A stretch of DNA of 32,953 nt. It comes from Pseudomonadota bacterium. GTDB lineage: Bacteria; Pseudomonadota; Alphaproteobacteria; MPNO01; UBA2964. The notes under the pieces were generated by a model. It saw only the letters and a program-made list of their open reading frames with translations. It did not search any database and was not told the DNA's origin. Positions 23,446 through 31,198 of this stretch are shown piece by piece. The stretch spans positions 1-32,953 of the forward strand of contig JAQBTY010000005.1 in assembly GCA_027624735.1 (NCBI GenBank), read 5' to 3'. The number at the start of each line of letters is the position of its first letter. The stretch's first letter is position 1. The position numbers and the translations under genes are program-made.

Positions 23446-24702
23446 TTGCGGCTGCTGTTCGTTCATAAGCAATTTCCGGGCCAATTCTTGAATTTGGCGC
23501 TCGCTTTCGTGGCGCAGCCGGGTAATGAGGTCGTTTTCATTTCGACCGAACCGGGCTTTGCCGTTCAGGGCATAAGAACGGTTCAGATCCAGCCTGCACG
23601 CACCAGCACCGCGCCGACACACCATTATGTGCAACCGCTCGAAAACGCCGTGCTTTTGGGCCAGGCAGCCTACCGGGCCGCGGCCAATCTTCGCCAGGAA
23701 GGGTTCGTTCCGGACCTGATCTACGCCCAGGCAGGGTCCGGACTCGGCCTCTTTATAAGGGACGTTTTTCCAGAAACACCCATCATCGGCCATTTTGAGT
23801 GGTACTATCATCCAGACAACAGCAATTCCGATTTTTTGTCCTCGGAAGAAATCACGGAAGATGAAGGCCTGCGGTTACGAACCAAGAATGCCGGTCAGTT
23901 GCTCGAACTGGCGCAATGCGATTACGGCATCTGCCCGACTGAATTCCAGATGGACCAGTTTCCGCCGGAATTCCACGGGAAGCTTCAGGTCATCCATGAG
24001 GGGATCGATACCAGCTTCTTTTCGCCGAGTATGCGGGGCCAACTGACCATCGGTGACCTGCATCTTGGCGACGACGTCGAGATCGTTACCTACGCGACCC
24101 ACGGGCTGGAACCCTATCGCGGCTTTCCGCAATTCATGCGGGCGCTTGGTACGCTGCAAAGTTTGCGCCCCCGCCTGCACGCCGTGATAACCGGTAACGA
24201 CGCTGTTTATTACGGCAATCCACGAGCTGACGGAAAGACGTGGAAGGAGGCCATGCTCGAAGAACTACCGGCGCTCGATCTTTCTCGACTCCATTTTACC
24301 GGTCCCCTCCCTATTCAGGATTACCGGAGAGTGCTGCGCGCATCGCACGCCCACGTCTATTTGACGGTACCGTTCGTTTTGTCCTGGTCCTTGCTGGAGG
24401 CCATGTCGACCGGCTGCACAATTGTCGGGTCGGCCACCGCGCCGGTCTGCGACGTGATCGAAGACGGTGAAACAGGGCTTCTGGCCGATTTCTTTGATCC
24501 GTTTCGCCTGGCGGCGCGGATTGGCGAAGCCCTCGACGATAGGGATCTGGCCGTGGCGCTGGGTCAGGCGGCGCGCACCTATACGGTCGACCATTACGAC
24601 CTCGGCGCGGTCTTGCCATCGCATTTCAGGCTCGCCTCCCATGTGCTGGGTCGCGATGTAACGAAGCAGCAACTGGCTGAAATCACGGCAAAAAGCGCCT
24701 GA
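23446..24702 (+). CDS. GT4-type glycosyltransferase
   Basis: A 418-residue retaining glycosyltransferase with two Rossmann-like halves. It begins RLLFVHKQFPGQFLNLA, the usual opening of this group, so the TTG at 23446 is the likely start (GGGG lies 5-8 bases upstream). The C-terminal nucleotide-sugar region has YLTVPFVLSWSLLEAMSTGC, with the E-x7-E-type glutamate, followed by DVIEDGETGLLADFFDP. The donor and acceptor sugars cannot be read. It stands alone, after a terminator and with a 158-bp gap to the next gene, so it is probably separately transcribed. A role in surface polysaccharide or glycolipid is plausible but not shown. Confidence 0.8.
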   Translation: MRLLFVHKQFPGQFLNLALAFVAQPGNEVVFISTEPGFAVQGIRTVQIQPARTSTAPTHHYVQPLENAVLLGQAAYRAAANLRQEGFVPDLIYAQAGSGLGLFIRDVFPETPIIGHFEWYYHPDNSNSDFLSSEEITEDEGLRLRTKNAGQLLELAQCDYGICPTEFQMDQFPPEFHGKLQVIHEGIDTSFFSPSMRGQLTIGDLHLGDDVEIVTYATHGLEPYRGFPQFMRALGTLQSLRPRLHAVITGNDAVYYGNPRADGKTWKEAMLEELPALDLSRLHFTGPLPIQDYRRVLRASHAHVYLTVPFVLSWSLLEAMSTGCTIVGSATAPVCDVIEDGETGLLADFFDPFRLAARIGEALDDRDLAVALGQAARTYTVDHYDLGAVLPSHFRLASHVLGRDVTKQQLAEITAKSA

Positions 24703-24860
24703 TCAGCGGCAGATACGCCGTCACGCCGTGGGCACGGGATCCAACCCACACGGCGGTTCATCGCGCCAATATCCGCCGGGGAATTGCTAATACTGTTTTC
24801 AGACACCGGTCTTCATGACAGGATCATTTCGCGACCAGCCTTTTTAGCGGCCAATGATCC

Positions 24861-25580
24861 ATGATTACAGTATCGGAAAGCAAGCGGCCTGACGCCTTAA
24901 GCGAAATAAGGGTGCTCAGCACTTTGGATGGCGCCGCGAAACGGTCCATTGCGCAGCTGTGCAGATGGCAGAAGATCGCTCAGAACACCCAAATTATCAG
25001 CCATCAGGATTGTACCGATGACGTCTATTTTCTGGTTCAGGGAACCGTGCGCGCGATCTCCTATTCCGTTGACGGCAAGGAAGTCTCATTCCGGGATATC
25101 GGTCCCGGAGAAATATTCGGCGAATACGCCGCAATCGACGGGGGCGAACGATCCGCCAATATCTTCGCGATAACCGATATATTCGTGGGGTCGCTTTCCG
25201 GTCGCGCCTTTCGCGACCTTCTCGCGCGGTATCCGGAATTATCACTGGCCGTCATGCGGCTGCTAACGCAGCAAACGCGCGACCTGACAAAGAGAATTTT
25301 CGAATTCAGCGCCTTTGCGGTAAAGAACCGGATTCATTCAGAATTGTTACGGCTGGCCCTGGCATCCCGGCCGACGGGGAACATCGCGGAAATCGAAAAA
25401 ATGCCAACCCATGCCGAAATGGCCAGCCGCATCAGTACGCATCGGGAAGCCGTTACACGTGAATTCAATGCCCTTGCCCGCTTGGGCCTTATGGAAAAAC
25501 GCGGTCGCAGCACCTTCATTAACGATCTGGCGGCGTTGCAGGATATGGTTAGCTCGTTCGACTACCCGGTGGACGCCTAA
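24861..25580 (+). CDS. Crp/Fnr family transcriptional regulator
   Basis: A 239-residue regulator. The cyclic-nucleotide-binding-like beta-roll (about residues 20-135) contains YFLVQGTVRAISYSVDGKEV and the phosphate cassette IFGEYAAIDGGERSANI, whose Glu and Arg-Ser fit ligand binding of cAMP type. A long dimer helix follows, then the winged helix with THAEMASRISTHREAVTREF as recognition segment. No Fnr-type cysteine cluster is seen, so it is not an oxygen sensor of that kind. Target genes are not known; it may act beyond this locus. Confidence 0.88.
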   Translation: MITVSESKRPDALSEIRVLSTLDGAAKRSIAQLCRWQKIAQNTQIISHQDCTDDVYFLVQGTVRAISYSVDGKEVSFRDIGPGEIFGEYAAIDGGERSANIFAITDIFVGSLSGRAFRDLLARYPELSLAVMRLLTQQTRDLTKRIFEFSAFAVKNRIHSELLRLALASRPTGNIAEIEKMPTHAEMASRISTHREAVTREFNALARLGLMEKRGRSTFINDLAALQDMVSSFDYPVDA

Positions 25581-25641
25581 AGCATTTTCCCTTCACGTGG
25601 AATCGCATCAGCCGGCTGGCTCCGTCTGCATGGAGGACGTT

Positions 25642-26607
25642 TTAGACGCTGGAGGTTCTTCCCGCCGCAATATTCTTTTTGGCCCCGCCGCGTCGGAAAC
25701 GGGAGAGATAAGTCGGCAATATGACCTCGGCCGCGGTCGGCGAAATACCGAGATCAGCAAATCCCGCAACTCCTTCGGTCACAACGTTATCGCGACGCAA
25801 CAGTCGCACCTGGTCGCGCGTCAGCGGCGGGACAGGCAAAAATTCAAGAAAAAAAGCCTTCACCATCGCTGCCCAAAAGGGAACCGGGACAAGCAGGCGT
25901 TTGCGATCGATGACCGTCAGGAGAAGCTCGAGCAATTGCCGAAAACTGTATATCTCAGGGCCACCGAGTTCATAGGTCCGACCGGCCGTACCCGGATTGG
26001 TCAGCGCCGCGACAGCCGCCTCCGCCACATCACAGACATAGGCTGGCTGAAACCGCGTAGCGCCGCCTCCGATCAACGGCAATACCGGCGAGAAACGCGC
26101 CAAAGAGGCAAATCGGTTGAAAAAATCGTCGTCGGGACCAAACAGGATGCTAGGTCGTAGTATAACGGCTTTTTCAAAGGCCGCTTTCACCGCCTCCTCG
26201 CCGTCGCCTTTGGAGCGCGCGTACTTTGACGTTGCCCGCGAATCCGCGCCTATGGCGGAGACCTGAACAAGCTGGGCGACACCGGCCGACGCCGACGCCC
26301 GCGCAATTCGGGCCGCGCCGTCGCGATGAACGGCATCGAATGTCTGCCGGCCGCTTTCATACAGGATGCCAACCAGATTAATGACCGCGTCCGCCCCCTC
26401 AACAGCGGCCGAAACCGATGCATCGTCCCGGATATTGGCGGCAACCGGCGCGACCTGTCCCACGTCCCCCATCGGTTTGCAGCGCAGCGCCTCATCAGGC
26501 CGGCGGCAGGCAACGCGAACATGGGCTCCCTCGCGTGCCAGCGCACTGACAACCGAGCGACCGAGAAATCCAGCACCCCCAAAAACCGTGACTACCCTGT
26601 AGGCCAT
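25642..26607 (-). CDS. complex I NDUFA9 subunit family protein (NAD(P)-binding)
   Basis: A 321-residue atypical SDR. The N-terminal cofactor motif is VFGGAGFLGRSVV (TGxxGxxG type). The VINLVGILYESG segment and ARSKGDGEEAV are hallmark blocks of NDUFA9-like proteins, followed by ILRPSILFGPDDDFFNRFA and TYELGGPEIYSFRQLLELL. In mitochondria the homologue is an accessory subunit of complex I; in bacteria its role is uncertain (quinone synthesis or complex assembly have been proposed). It is convergent with the Crp/Fnr gene. The start is fixed by the cofactor motif and an AGGAGG-like site just upstream. Confidence 0.85.
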   Translation of the reverse strand: MAYRVVTVFGGAGFLGRSVVSALAREGAHVRVACRRPDEALRCKPMGDVGQVAPVAANIRDDASVSAAVEGADAVINLVGILYESGRQTFDAVHRDGAARIARASASAGVAQLVQVSAIGADSRATSKYARSKGDGEEAVKAAFEKAVILRPSILFGPDDDFFNRFASLARFSPVLPLIGGGATRFQPAYVCDVAEAAVAALTNPGTAGRTYELGGPEIYSFRQLLELLLTVIDRKRLLVPVPFWAAMVKAFFLEFLPVPPLTRDQVRLLRRDNVVTEGVAGFADLGISPTAAEVILPTYLSRFRRGGAKKNIAAGRTSSV

Positions 26608-26698
26608 TGTTTCCTCCTGATCGCGCGGACTCGGCGCCTCGGGTGCTTTTCACCACTGCGCCTCTTATCGCGAGGAACCGCGCCAGTCAATTAAACCA

Positions 26699-26757
26699 TT
26701 GAAAACCGTTTAAAACTGTTGAAAACCGTTGACAGGGAAAGGCCCTATGTCATACCC
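26699..26757 (+). promoter_or_regulatory. promoter of tRNA-Leu with upstream direct repeats
   Basis: TTGACA at 26729-26734 is a consensus -35, and about 16 bp later CATACC (or the overlapping TATGTC) may act as -10, placing the start near the tRNA 5' end. Just upstream TTGAAAACCGTT occurs twice, 20 bp apart (26699 and 26719), with a related GTTTAAAACTGTT between. Two DNA turns of spacing suggest a protein-binding or UP-like element. Confidence 0.5.
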
Positions 26758-26770
26758 ACTCCTGTATCTT

Positions 26771-26856
<86 letters not shown>

Positions 26857-26857
<1 letters not shown>

Positions 26858-26881
26858 TCCGGCAACACCGGATTTATCGTT
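26857..26881 (+). terminator. terminator-like hairpin directly after tRNA-Leu
   Basis: ATCCGG (26857-26862) pairs with CCGGAT (26868-26873) around a CAACA loop, followed by TTTATCGTT. The stem is short and the T-run broken, so termination strength is uncertain. Its 3' arm is the seed sequence of the tandem repeat that follows. Confidence 0.5.
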
Positions 26882-26957
26882 GGATTTAATGCCGGATTTA
26901 ATGCCGGATTTAATGCCGGATTTAATGCCGGATTTAATGCCGGATTTAATGCCGGAT
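26870..26957. repeat. 12-bp tandem repeat, six exact copies plus edges
   Basis: GGATTTAATGCC is repeated six times without error from 26882 to 26953, with a degenerate first unit (GGATTTATCGTT, 26870-26881) and a partial GGAT at the end. The unit length is a multiple of three, so open frames read through it as NAGF or NPAL repeats, but these are not believed to be translated. It lies between tRNA-Leu and the RNase D gene. Confidence 0.9.
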
Positions 26958-27042
26958 CGATGGCATGAACCGTCCGGCTGCGCATGAGAATGCAGCCTCG
27001 CGTCCGGCGGCATCTCCGGTGACAGACGAGAATGGCCAGCAT

Positions 27043-27654
27043 ATGACAGTTACTCTGCACCGAAGCGACCTTCCCGACAAGTTATCGTTTGGCGACTGCG
27101 TGGCAATCGACACCGAAACGATGGGGTTAAGACCGGGCCGTGACAGGCTGTGTCTGGTACAGCTGTCAAGCGGCGACGGAACCGCCCACATTGTTCAATT
27201 GCCTCAGGGCGACTATTCGGCGCCTAACCTCAAAGCGCTATTGTCGGATCCCGCGGTATTGAAGCTGTTTCATTTTGGACGGTTTGATATCGCGGTCTTG
27301 CAGCAATATCTCGGCGTTCTGTGCAGACCTGTCTATTGCACGAAAATTGCCTCCAGATTGACCCGGACCTTTACTGACCGGCACGGGCTGAAGGATCTAT
27401 GTCGAGACCTGCTTGGCATTTCCGTTTCGAAAGAACAACAATCATCCGATTGGGGCGCCGAAGAACTAAGTGAAGCGCAACTGTCATACGCCGCATCCGA
27501 CGTATTGCACCTGCACGACCTGCGCGCAGCGCTCAACGGGATGCTCGAACGCGAAGGGCGGATGGCCCTGGCAGCCGCCTGCTTCGATTTTCTTCCGGCA
27601 CGGGCCGAACTGGATTTGGCAGGTTGGCCTGAAACCGATATTTTTGCACACTAA
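27043..27654 (+). CDS. rnd: ribonuclease D (short form)
   Basis: A 203-residue 3'-5' exonuclease of the DEDDy group. Catalytic residues seen: D23 and E25 (AIDTETMGL), D82 (FHFGRFD), Y149 and D153 (LSYAASDVLHL). It consists of the nuclease domain only; the HRDC domains of E. coli RNase D are absent, as is common in alphaproteobacterial short forms. It likely trims tRNA and other RNA 3' ends. The start at 27043 (MTVTLHRSDLP) matches where the family normally begins; a longer frame from 26965 would start 8 bp after the repeat array and adds low-complexity residues. Located directly after a tRNA gene and before the isomerase/Lpt block. Confidence 0.85.
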   Translation: MTVTLHRSDLPDKLSFGDCVAIDTETMGLRPGRDRLCLVQLSSGDGTAHIVQLPQGDYSAPNLKALLSDPAVLKLFHFGRFDIAVLQQYLGVLCRPVYCTKIASRLTRTFTDRHGLKDLCRDLLGISVSKEQQSSDWGAEELSEAQLSYAASDVLHLHDLRAALNGMLEREGRMALAAACFDFLPARAELDLAGWPETDIFAH

Positions 27655-27745
27655 ATAACGTGGACAAACCCTATTTCAAGGGCCATCTGTTAGACTAGCC
27701 AACAGCCATATTCTTTAAAGATTTCTTGTTTATTGGATTTCGAGA

Positions 27746-28741
27746 TTGGAATTAGCTCAATTGACTACGACGAAAAAATCCGGTAGCCGGCAGTCAGATC
27801 TTGATGTTGCACGGCGGGTCCTCGCCCATGAGGCGGCTGGCCTGGCCGCCCTCTCGGCCGTTCTGGATGATTCGTTCGTGAAGGCCGTCGACCTCATGGA
27901 AGCGGCAAAGGGCCGCGTCGTGGTGAGCGGTATGGGAAAAAGCGGCAATATCGCGCAAAAAATCGCCGCCACCCTGGCATCGACCGGAACGCCCGCTCAA
28001 TATGTCAACGCGGCGGAGGCGAGTCATGGCGACCTCGGCATGATCACCCTGCAGGACGTTGTTATGACGCTGTCTTATTCGGGGGAAACCGTGGAGCTTT
28101 CGGACCTGGTGGCGTTCACGAGATTGATGAAAATCCCGCTTATCGCCATGAGCGGCCGCGCCGGTAGCTCACTGGACAAAGCCGGCGACGTATCTTTGGT
28201 CCTGCCAAGAATGGACGAGGCCTGCCCCAATAATCTGGCTCCGACGACATCGACGACGGCGATGATGGCCCTGGGCGATGCGCTTGCGGTAGCCCTGCTG
28301 GAGCGCAAAGGTTTTTCCGCGGAGGATTTCAACGCGCTTCATCCGGGCGGGCAGCTTGGCCGGCGGTTCATCAAGTTGTCCGACATCATGCATCGCGGCG
28401 AGGCCATTCCGCTGGCGCGCCACGACAGCCAGATGTCCGAAACGTTGCTTACCATAACGGCCAAGAGCCTAGGATGTGTGGGCGTTGTCGGCGCCGACGG
28501 GACTTTAGTCGGGATTATTACCGATGGCGACCTGCGACGACATATGGACAACGGCTTGTTGGAACGGCGTGCCAGCGAAATCATGACGAAATCCCCGTTG
28601 ACCGTCTCGCCGGATATGCTGGCCGCCGCCGTGCTTGGACTTATGAACGACCGAAAAATTACTGCCATGTTTGCCGTCGAGGCAAGCAAACCCGTTGGCA
28701 TCGTCCATATTCACGATTTGCTGCGCGCCGGGTTGGTTTAA
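27746..28741 (+). CDS. kdsD: KpsF/GutQ family arabinose-5-phosphate isomerase
   Basis: Converts ribulose 5-phosphate to arabinose 5-phosphate, the first step of Kdo synthesis for the LPS inner core. The 331 residues comprise an SIS domain (about 35-190) with VVVSGMGKSGNIAQKIAATL and AEASHGDLGMI, then two CBS domains (about 212-331) including GIITDGDLRRHMDNG and VGIVHIHDLLRAGL. The start is a TTG at 27746 (no ATG is available nearby before the SIS domain); a second TTG at 27761 is possible. Its position ahead of lptC-lptA-lptB links Kdo supply to LPS export. lptC follows after 29 bp. Confidence 0.88.
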   Translation: MELAQLTTTKKSGSRQSDLDVARRVLAHEAAGLAALSAVLDDSFVKAVDLMEAAKGRVVVSGMGKSGNIAQKIAATLASTGTPAQYVNAAEASHGDLGMITLQDVVMTLSYSGETVELSDLVAFTRLMKIPLIAMSGRAGSSLDKAGDVSLVLPRMDEACPNNLAPTTSTTAMMALGDALAVALLERKGFSAEDFNALHPGGQLGRRFIKLSDIMHRGEAIPLARHDSQMSETLLTITAKSLGCVGVVGADGTLVGIITDGDLRRHMDNGLLERRASEIMTKSPLTVSPDMLAAAVLGLMNDRKITAMFAVEASKPVGIVHIHDLLRAGLV

Positions 28742-28770
28742 CCCTCGGGCTCACTGAGCAAAAGGTCTTT

Positions 28771-29463
28771 ATGTCTGTGTCAGCCATCCGTTCAACCGTT
28801 CAAACGATCACCGGCGGCGGTTCGGGATCACCCACAGGGCGCGTCCGCTCTATGACCAAGGGAGGCGGATCGTATACCAGGTTTGCCAATTCCATGCGGA
28901 TTACCCTGCCGCTTGTGGCGGTGGCCATTGTCATCCTGGTTGTCGCATGGCCGCAGCTGACGGAAAAACCGAAGAAGTTTTCGCTCAACGTGTCTAACAT
29001 CAACACGTCGGAGACCGGGACACAACAAATTATCAGCGCCCGTTTCACCGGAACAGATTCGGAAAATCGTCCTTATTCGGTCACGGCCGACACCGCGTCC
29101 CAGAACAACAAGGCCCCGAATATGGTCGACCTTGCCTTTCCCAAGGCGGATATCACAATGAAAGGCGGTGCCTGGCTTGCTTTGTCGGCCGAAACTGGAA
29201 CGTTCAATCGAAAATTACAGGTGCTTAACCTTAAAGGCGAGGTGAACCTGTTTCACGACATGGGCTATGAATTGCGTACTGCGGCCGCCGATATTTTCAT
29301 GAAGCAAGGTATCGCATCCGGCAACAAACCCGTATACGGACAAGGACCGATCGGCACTGTGCAATCCGCCGGGTTTCAAATTCTCGATGGCGGCAAACGC
29401 GTTCTTTTCACCGGCAAGAGCCGATTAATTCTCTATCGGACAGAAAAAGGCCCGAAAGGATGA
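28771..29463 (+). CDS. lptC: LPS export protein LptC
   Basis: A 230-residue bitopic inner-membrane protein. One membrane helix at about residues 43-62 (ITLPLVAVAIVILVVAWPQL) follows a basic, glycine-rich cytosolic tail. The periplasmic part has the repeating beta-strand pattern of the LptC jellyroll, e.g. GTDSENRPYSVTADTASQ and LNLKGEVNLFHDMGYELRT. It hands LPS from LptBFG to LptA. The start at 28771 (MSVSAIRS) has AAAGG upstream; the longer frame begins inside the isomerase gene. The stop overlaps the lptA start by 4 bases. Identity is supported mostly by position, topology and these blocks. Confidence 0.85.
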   Translation: MSVSAIRSTVQTITGGGSGSPTGRVRSMTKGGGSYTRFANSMRITLPLVAVAIVILVVAWPQLTEKPKKFSLNVSNINTSETGTQQIISARFTGTDSENRPYSVTADTASQNNKAPNMVDLAFPKADITMKGGAWLALSAETGTFNRKLQVLNLKGEVNLFHDMGYELRTAAADIFMKQGIASGNKPVYGQGPIGTVQSAGFQILDGGKRVLFTGKSRLILYRTEKGPKG

Positions 29464-30275
29464 CGCCGCGCCTGATAGCGCTGACGTTCTTAGCGCTTTT
29501 TTTGCCGTCCCCTGCCCAGGCACAGGCCCTTGGATTGCCCAACCAGACACGCGATCTCCCCATTGAAATTCACGCCGATAACGGTATCGAATGGCAACAG
29601 GAAGCCCAAGCCTATATCGCCCGCGGTAATGCCAGAGCGCTGCAAGGTAATGTCACAGTCCACGCCGATCAGCTAACGGCCTATTACGAAAAGGGCGCTA
29701 ATGGCAGCAGCCAGATTTGGCGTATTGATGCCGATGGCCACGTTCGCATAACCACACCACAGCAAACGGCTTACGGCAAAAAAGGGGTATACGAAGTCAC
29801 CAAGGGTGTCTTTGTCCTGACGGGATCGCCTCGGCTGGTAACGAAAACCGAAGAGATCACCGCGAAAAAAAGCATCGAATTTCTGGAAGCCAAGTCACTT
29901 GCCGTCGCCCGCGGAAACGCCATGGTAATCCGCGCGGACAAGCGTCTGCGCGCCGACATCCTGACGGCTTATTTTGTAAAGGGCGCAGATGGGAAAAACC
30001 AGGTCGACAGGGTCGACGCATACGATAACGTAACGATTACCACTCCGAATGAAATCGTGCGCGGCCGCCGTGGCGTTTATCACACCAAGACAGGTATGGT
30101 GGTGTTGCGCGGTTCTGTTAAGATAACGCGTGGCAACGACCAGCTAAATGGCGAATCAGCGGAAGTTAATCTCAACACGGGGGTTAGTCGTTTGTTGAGT
30201 GGTGGTGGGAGCCAGGTGCGGGGCATTTTTCAACCCCAAAGAAAAAATGTGGGCCGGCAATCTTCGCCGAAGTAG
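29460..30275 (+). CDS. lptA: LPS transport periplasmic protein LptA
   Basis: A 271-residue OstA-like protein that should bridge LPS across the periplasm. The signal peptide is at 1 to about 22 (LIALTFLALFLPSPAQAQA). The mature part shows two similar OstA-type units: IEWQQEAQAYIARGNARALQ with VHADQLTAYYEKG, then SLAVARGNAMVIRADKRLRA with ILTAYFVKG and NGESAEVNLNTG. It is longer than E. coli LptA (about 185 residues), as seen in many alphaproteobacteria. ATGA overlap with lptC; 51 bp to lptB. Confidence 0.88.
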   Translation: MTPRLIALTFLALFLPSPAQAQALGLPNQTRDLPIEIHADNGIEWQQEAQAYIARGNARALQGNVTVHADQLTAYYEKGANGSSQIWRIDADGHVRITTPQQTAYGKKGVYEVTKGVFVLTGSPRLVTKTEEITAKKSIEFLEAKSLAVARGNAMVIRADKRLRADILTAYFVKGADGKNQVDRVDAYDNVTITTPNEIVRGRRGVYHTKTGMVVLRGSVKITRGNDQLNGESAEVNLNTGVSRLLSGGGSQVRGIFQPQRKNVGRQSSPK

Positions 30276-30326
30276 CGGGAGGGTACTTGGATCTAACAAT
30301 GGATCTCACCACGGGGATGAACGTTC

Positions 30327-31154
30327 ATGACATCTAAGCAAAAGACAACCAAGGAAAAGACAACGGGAACGGAAAGCGCCGTCCCCGAAAGCGATAAGAG
30401 CCTCTCTGAAGCACCTCGGCTGGTTGCGGATAATCCGGGTTTAACAGCGAGCAATCTCGGCAAGGCTTTCAAAAAACGGCCGGTCTTGCGCGACGTATCC
30501 CTGTCTGTACAACGGGGCGAGGTTGTCGGGCTGTTAGGTCCCAACGGGGCCGGCAAGACCACATGTTTTTACATCGTTACCGGACTCATATCACCGGATT
30601 ACGGGCTGATTTCACTGGATGGCGAGGACATCACCGGTCTGCCTATGTATCGGCGCGCCCGGCTGGGTATTGGTTATCTGCCGCAGGAGGCGTCGATCTT
30701 CCGCGGCCTGACAGTTGAAAACAATATCCGCGCCATGCTGGAAGTCTCGGAACCGCTGGCCGATCAGCGCGAAGCCAAGCTTGACGACCTGCTGGCTGAA
30801 TTTTCTTTGACCCATTTACGCCGGACGCCGTCTCTCGCCCTGTCGGGCGGCGAGCGCCGGCGGGTGGAAATCGCCCGGGCCCTTGCCTCCGATCCCAGCT
30901 TTATGCTGCTTGATGAACCCCTGGCCGGGATCGACCCCATCGCCGTAAGCGACATTAGAGAGCTCATCACCCATCTCAAGGACCGGGGGATTGGGGTCCT
31001 GATTACCGACCATAACGTCCGGGAAACCCTCGATATCGTTGACCGAGCCTATATCCTCCACGACGGAAAAGTCTTGATGGAAGGTAAACCTGACGAGATC
31101 GTGATGCACCAGGATGTGCGACGTGTTTACCTAGGTGAAAGGTTCAGCCTGTAA
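30327..31154 (+). CDS. lptB: LPS export ABC transporter ATPase LptB
   Basis: A 275-residue ATPase that powers LPS extraction with LptF/LptG (not in this window). Walker A GPNGAGKTT, Q-loop LPQEASIFRGLT, signature LSGGERRRVEIARALA, Walker B MLLDEPLAGIDP and H-loop ITDHNVRETL are all intact. An N-terminal extension of about 35 residues rich in Lys, Thr and Glu (MTSKQKTTKEKTTGTE) precedes the domain and is not part of the E. coli protein; whether it is translated depends on this ATG at 30327, and no internal ATG is a good alternative before the ABC domain. rpoN follows 44 bp later. Confidence 0.93.
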   Translation: MTSKQKTTKEKTTGTESAVPESDKSLSEAPRLVADNPGLTASNLGKAFKKRPVLRDVSLSVQRGEVVGLLGPNGAGKTTCFYIVTGLISPDYGLISLDGEDITGLPMYRRARLGIGYLPQEASIFRGLTVENNIRAMLEVSEPLADQREAKLDDLLAEFSLTHLRRTPSLALSGGERRRVEIARALASDPSFMLLDEPLAGIDPIAVSDIRELITHLKDRGIGVLITDHNVRETLDIVDRAYILHDGKVLMEGKPDEIVMHQDVRRVYLGERFSL

Positions 31155-31198
31155 AAGGTTAGCTAGGTAAATCAGTCAGTTCGCGTAAGGTAGCAGTC

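Noticed and set aside
24724-24755. Terminator after the glycosyltransferase gene
   Set aside because: CGCCGTG/CACGGCG can form a stem, but no T-tract follows and the loop is irregular.
26870-26957. CRISPR array
   Set aside because: Units are 12 bp and directly abutting with no spacers, and no cas genes are present.
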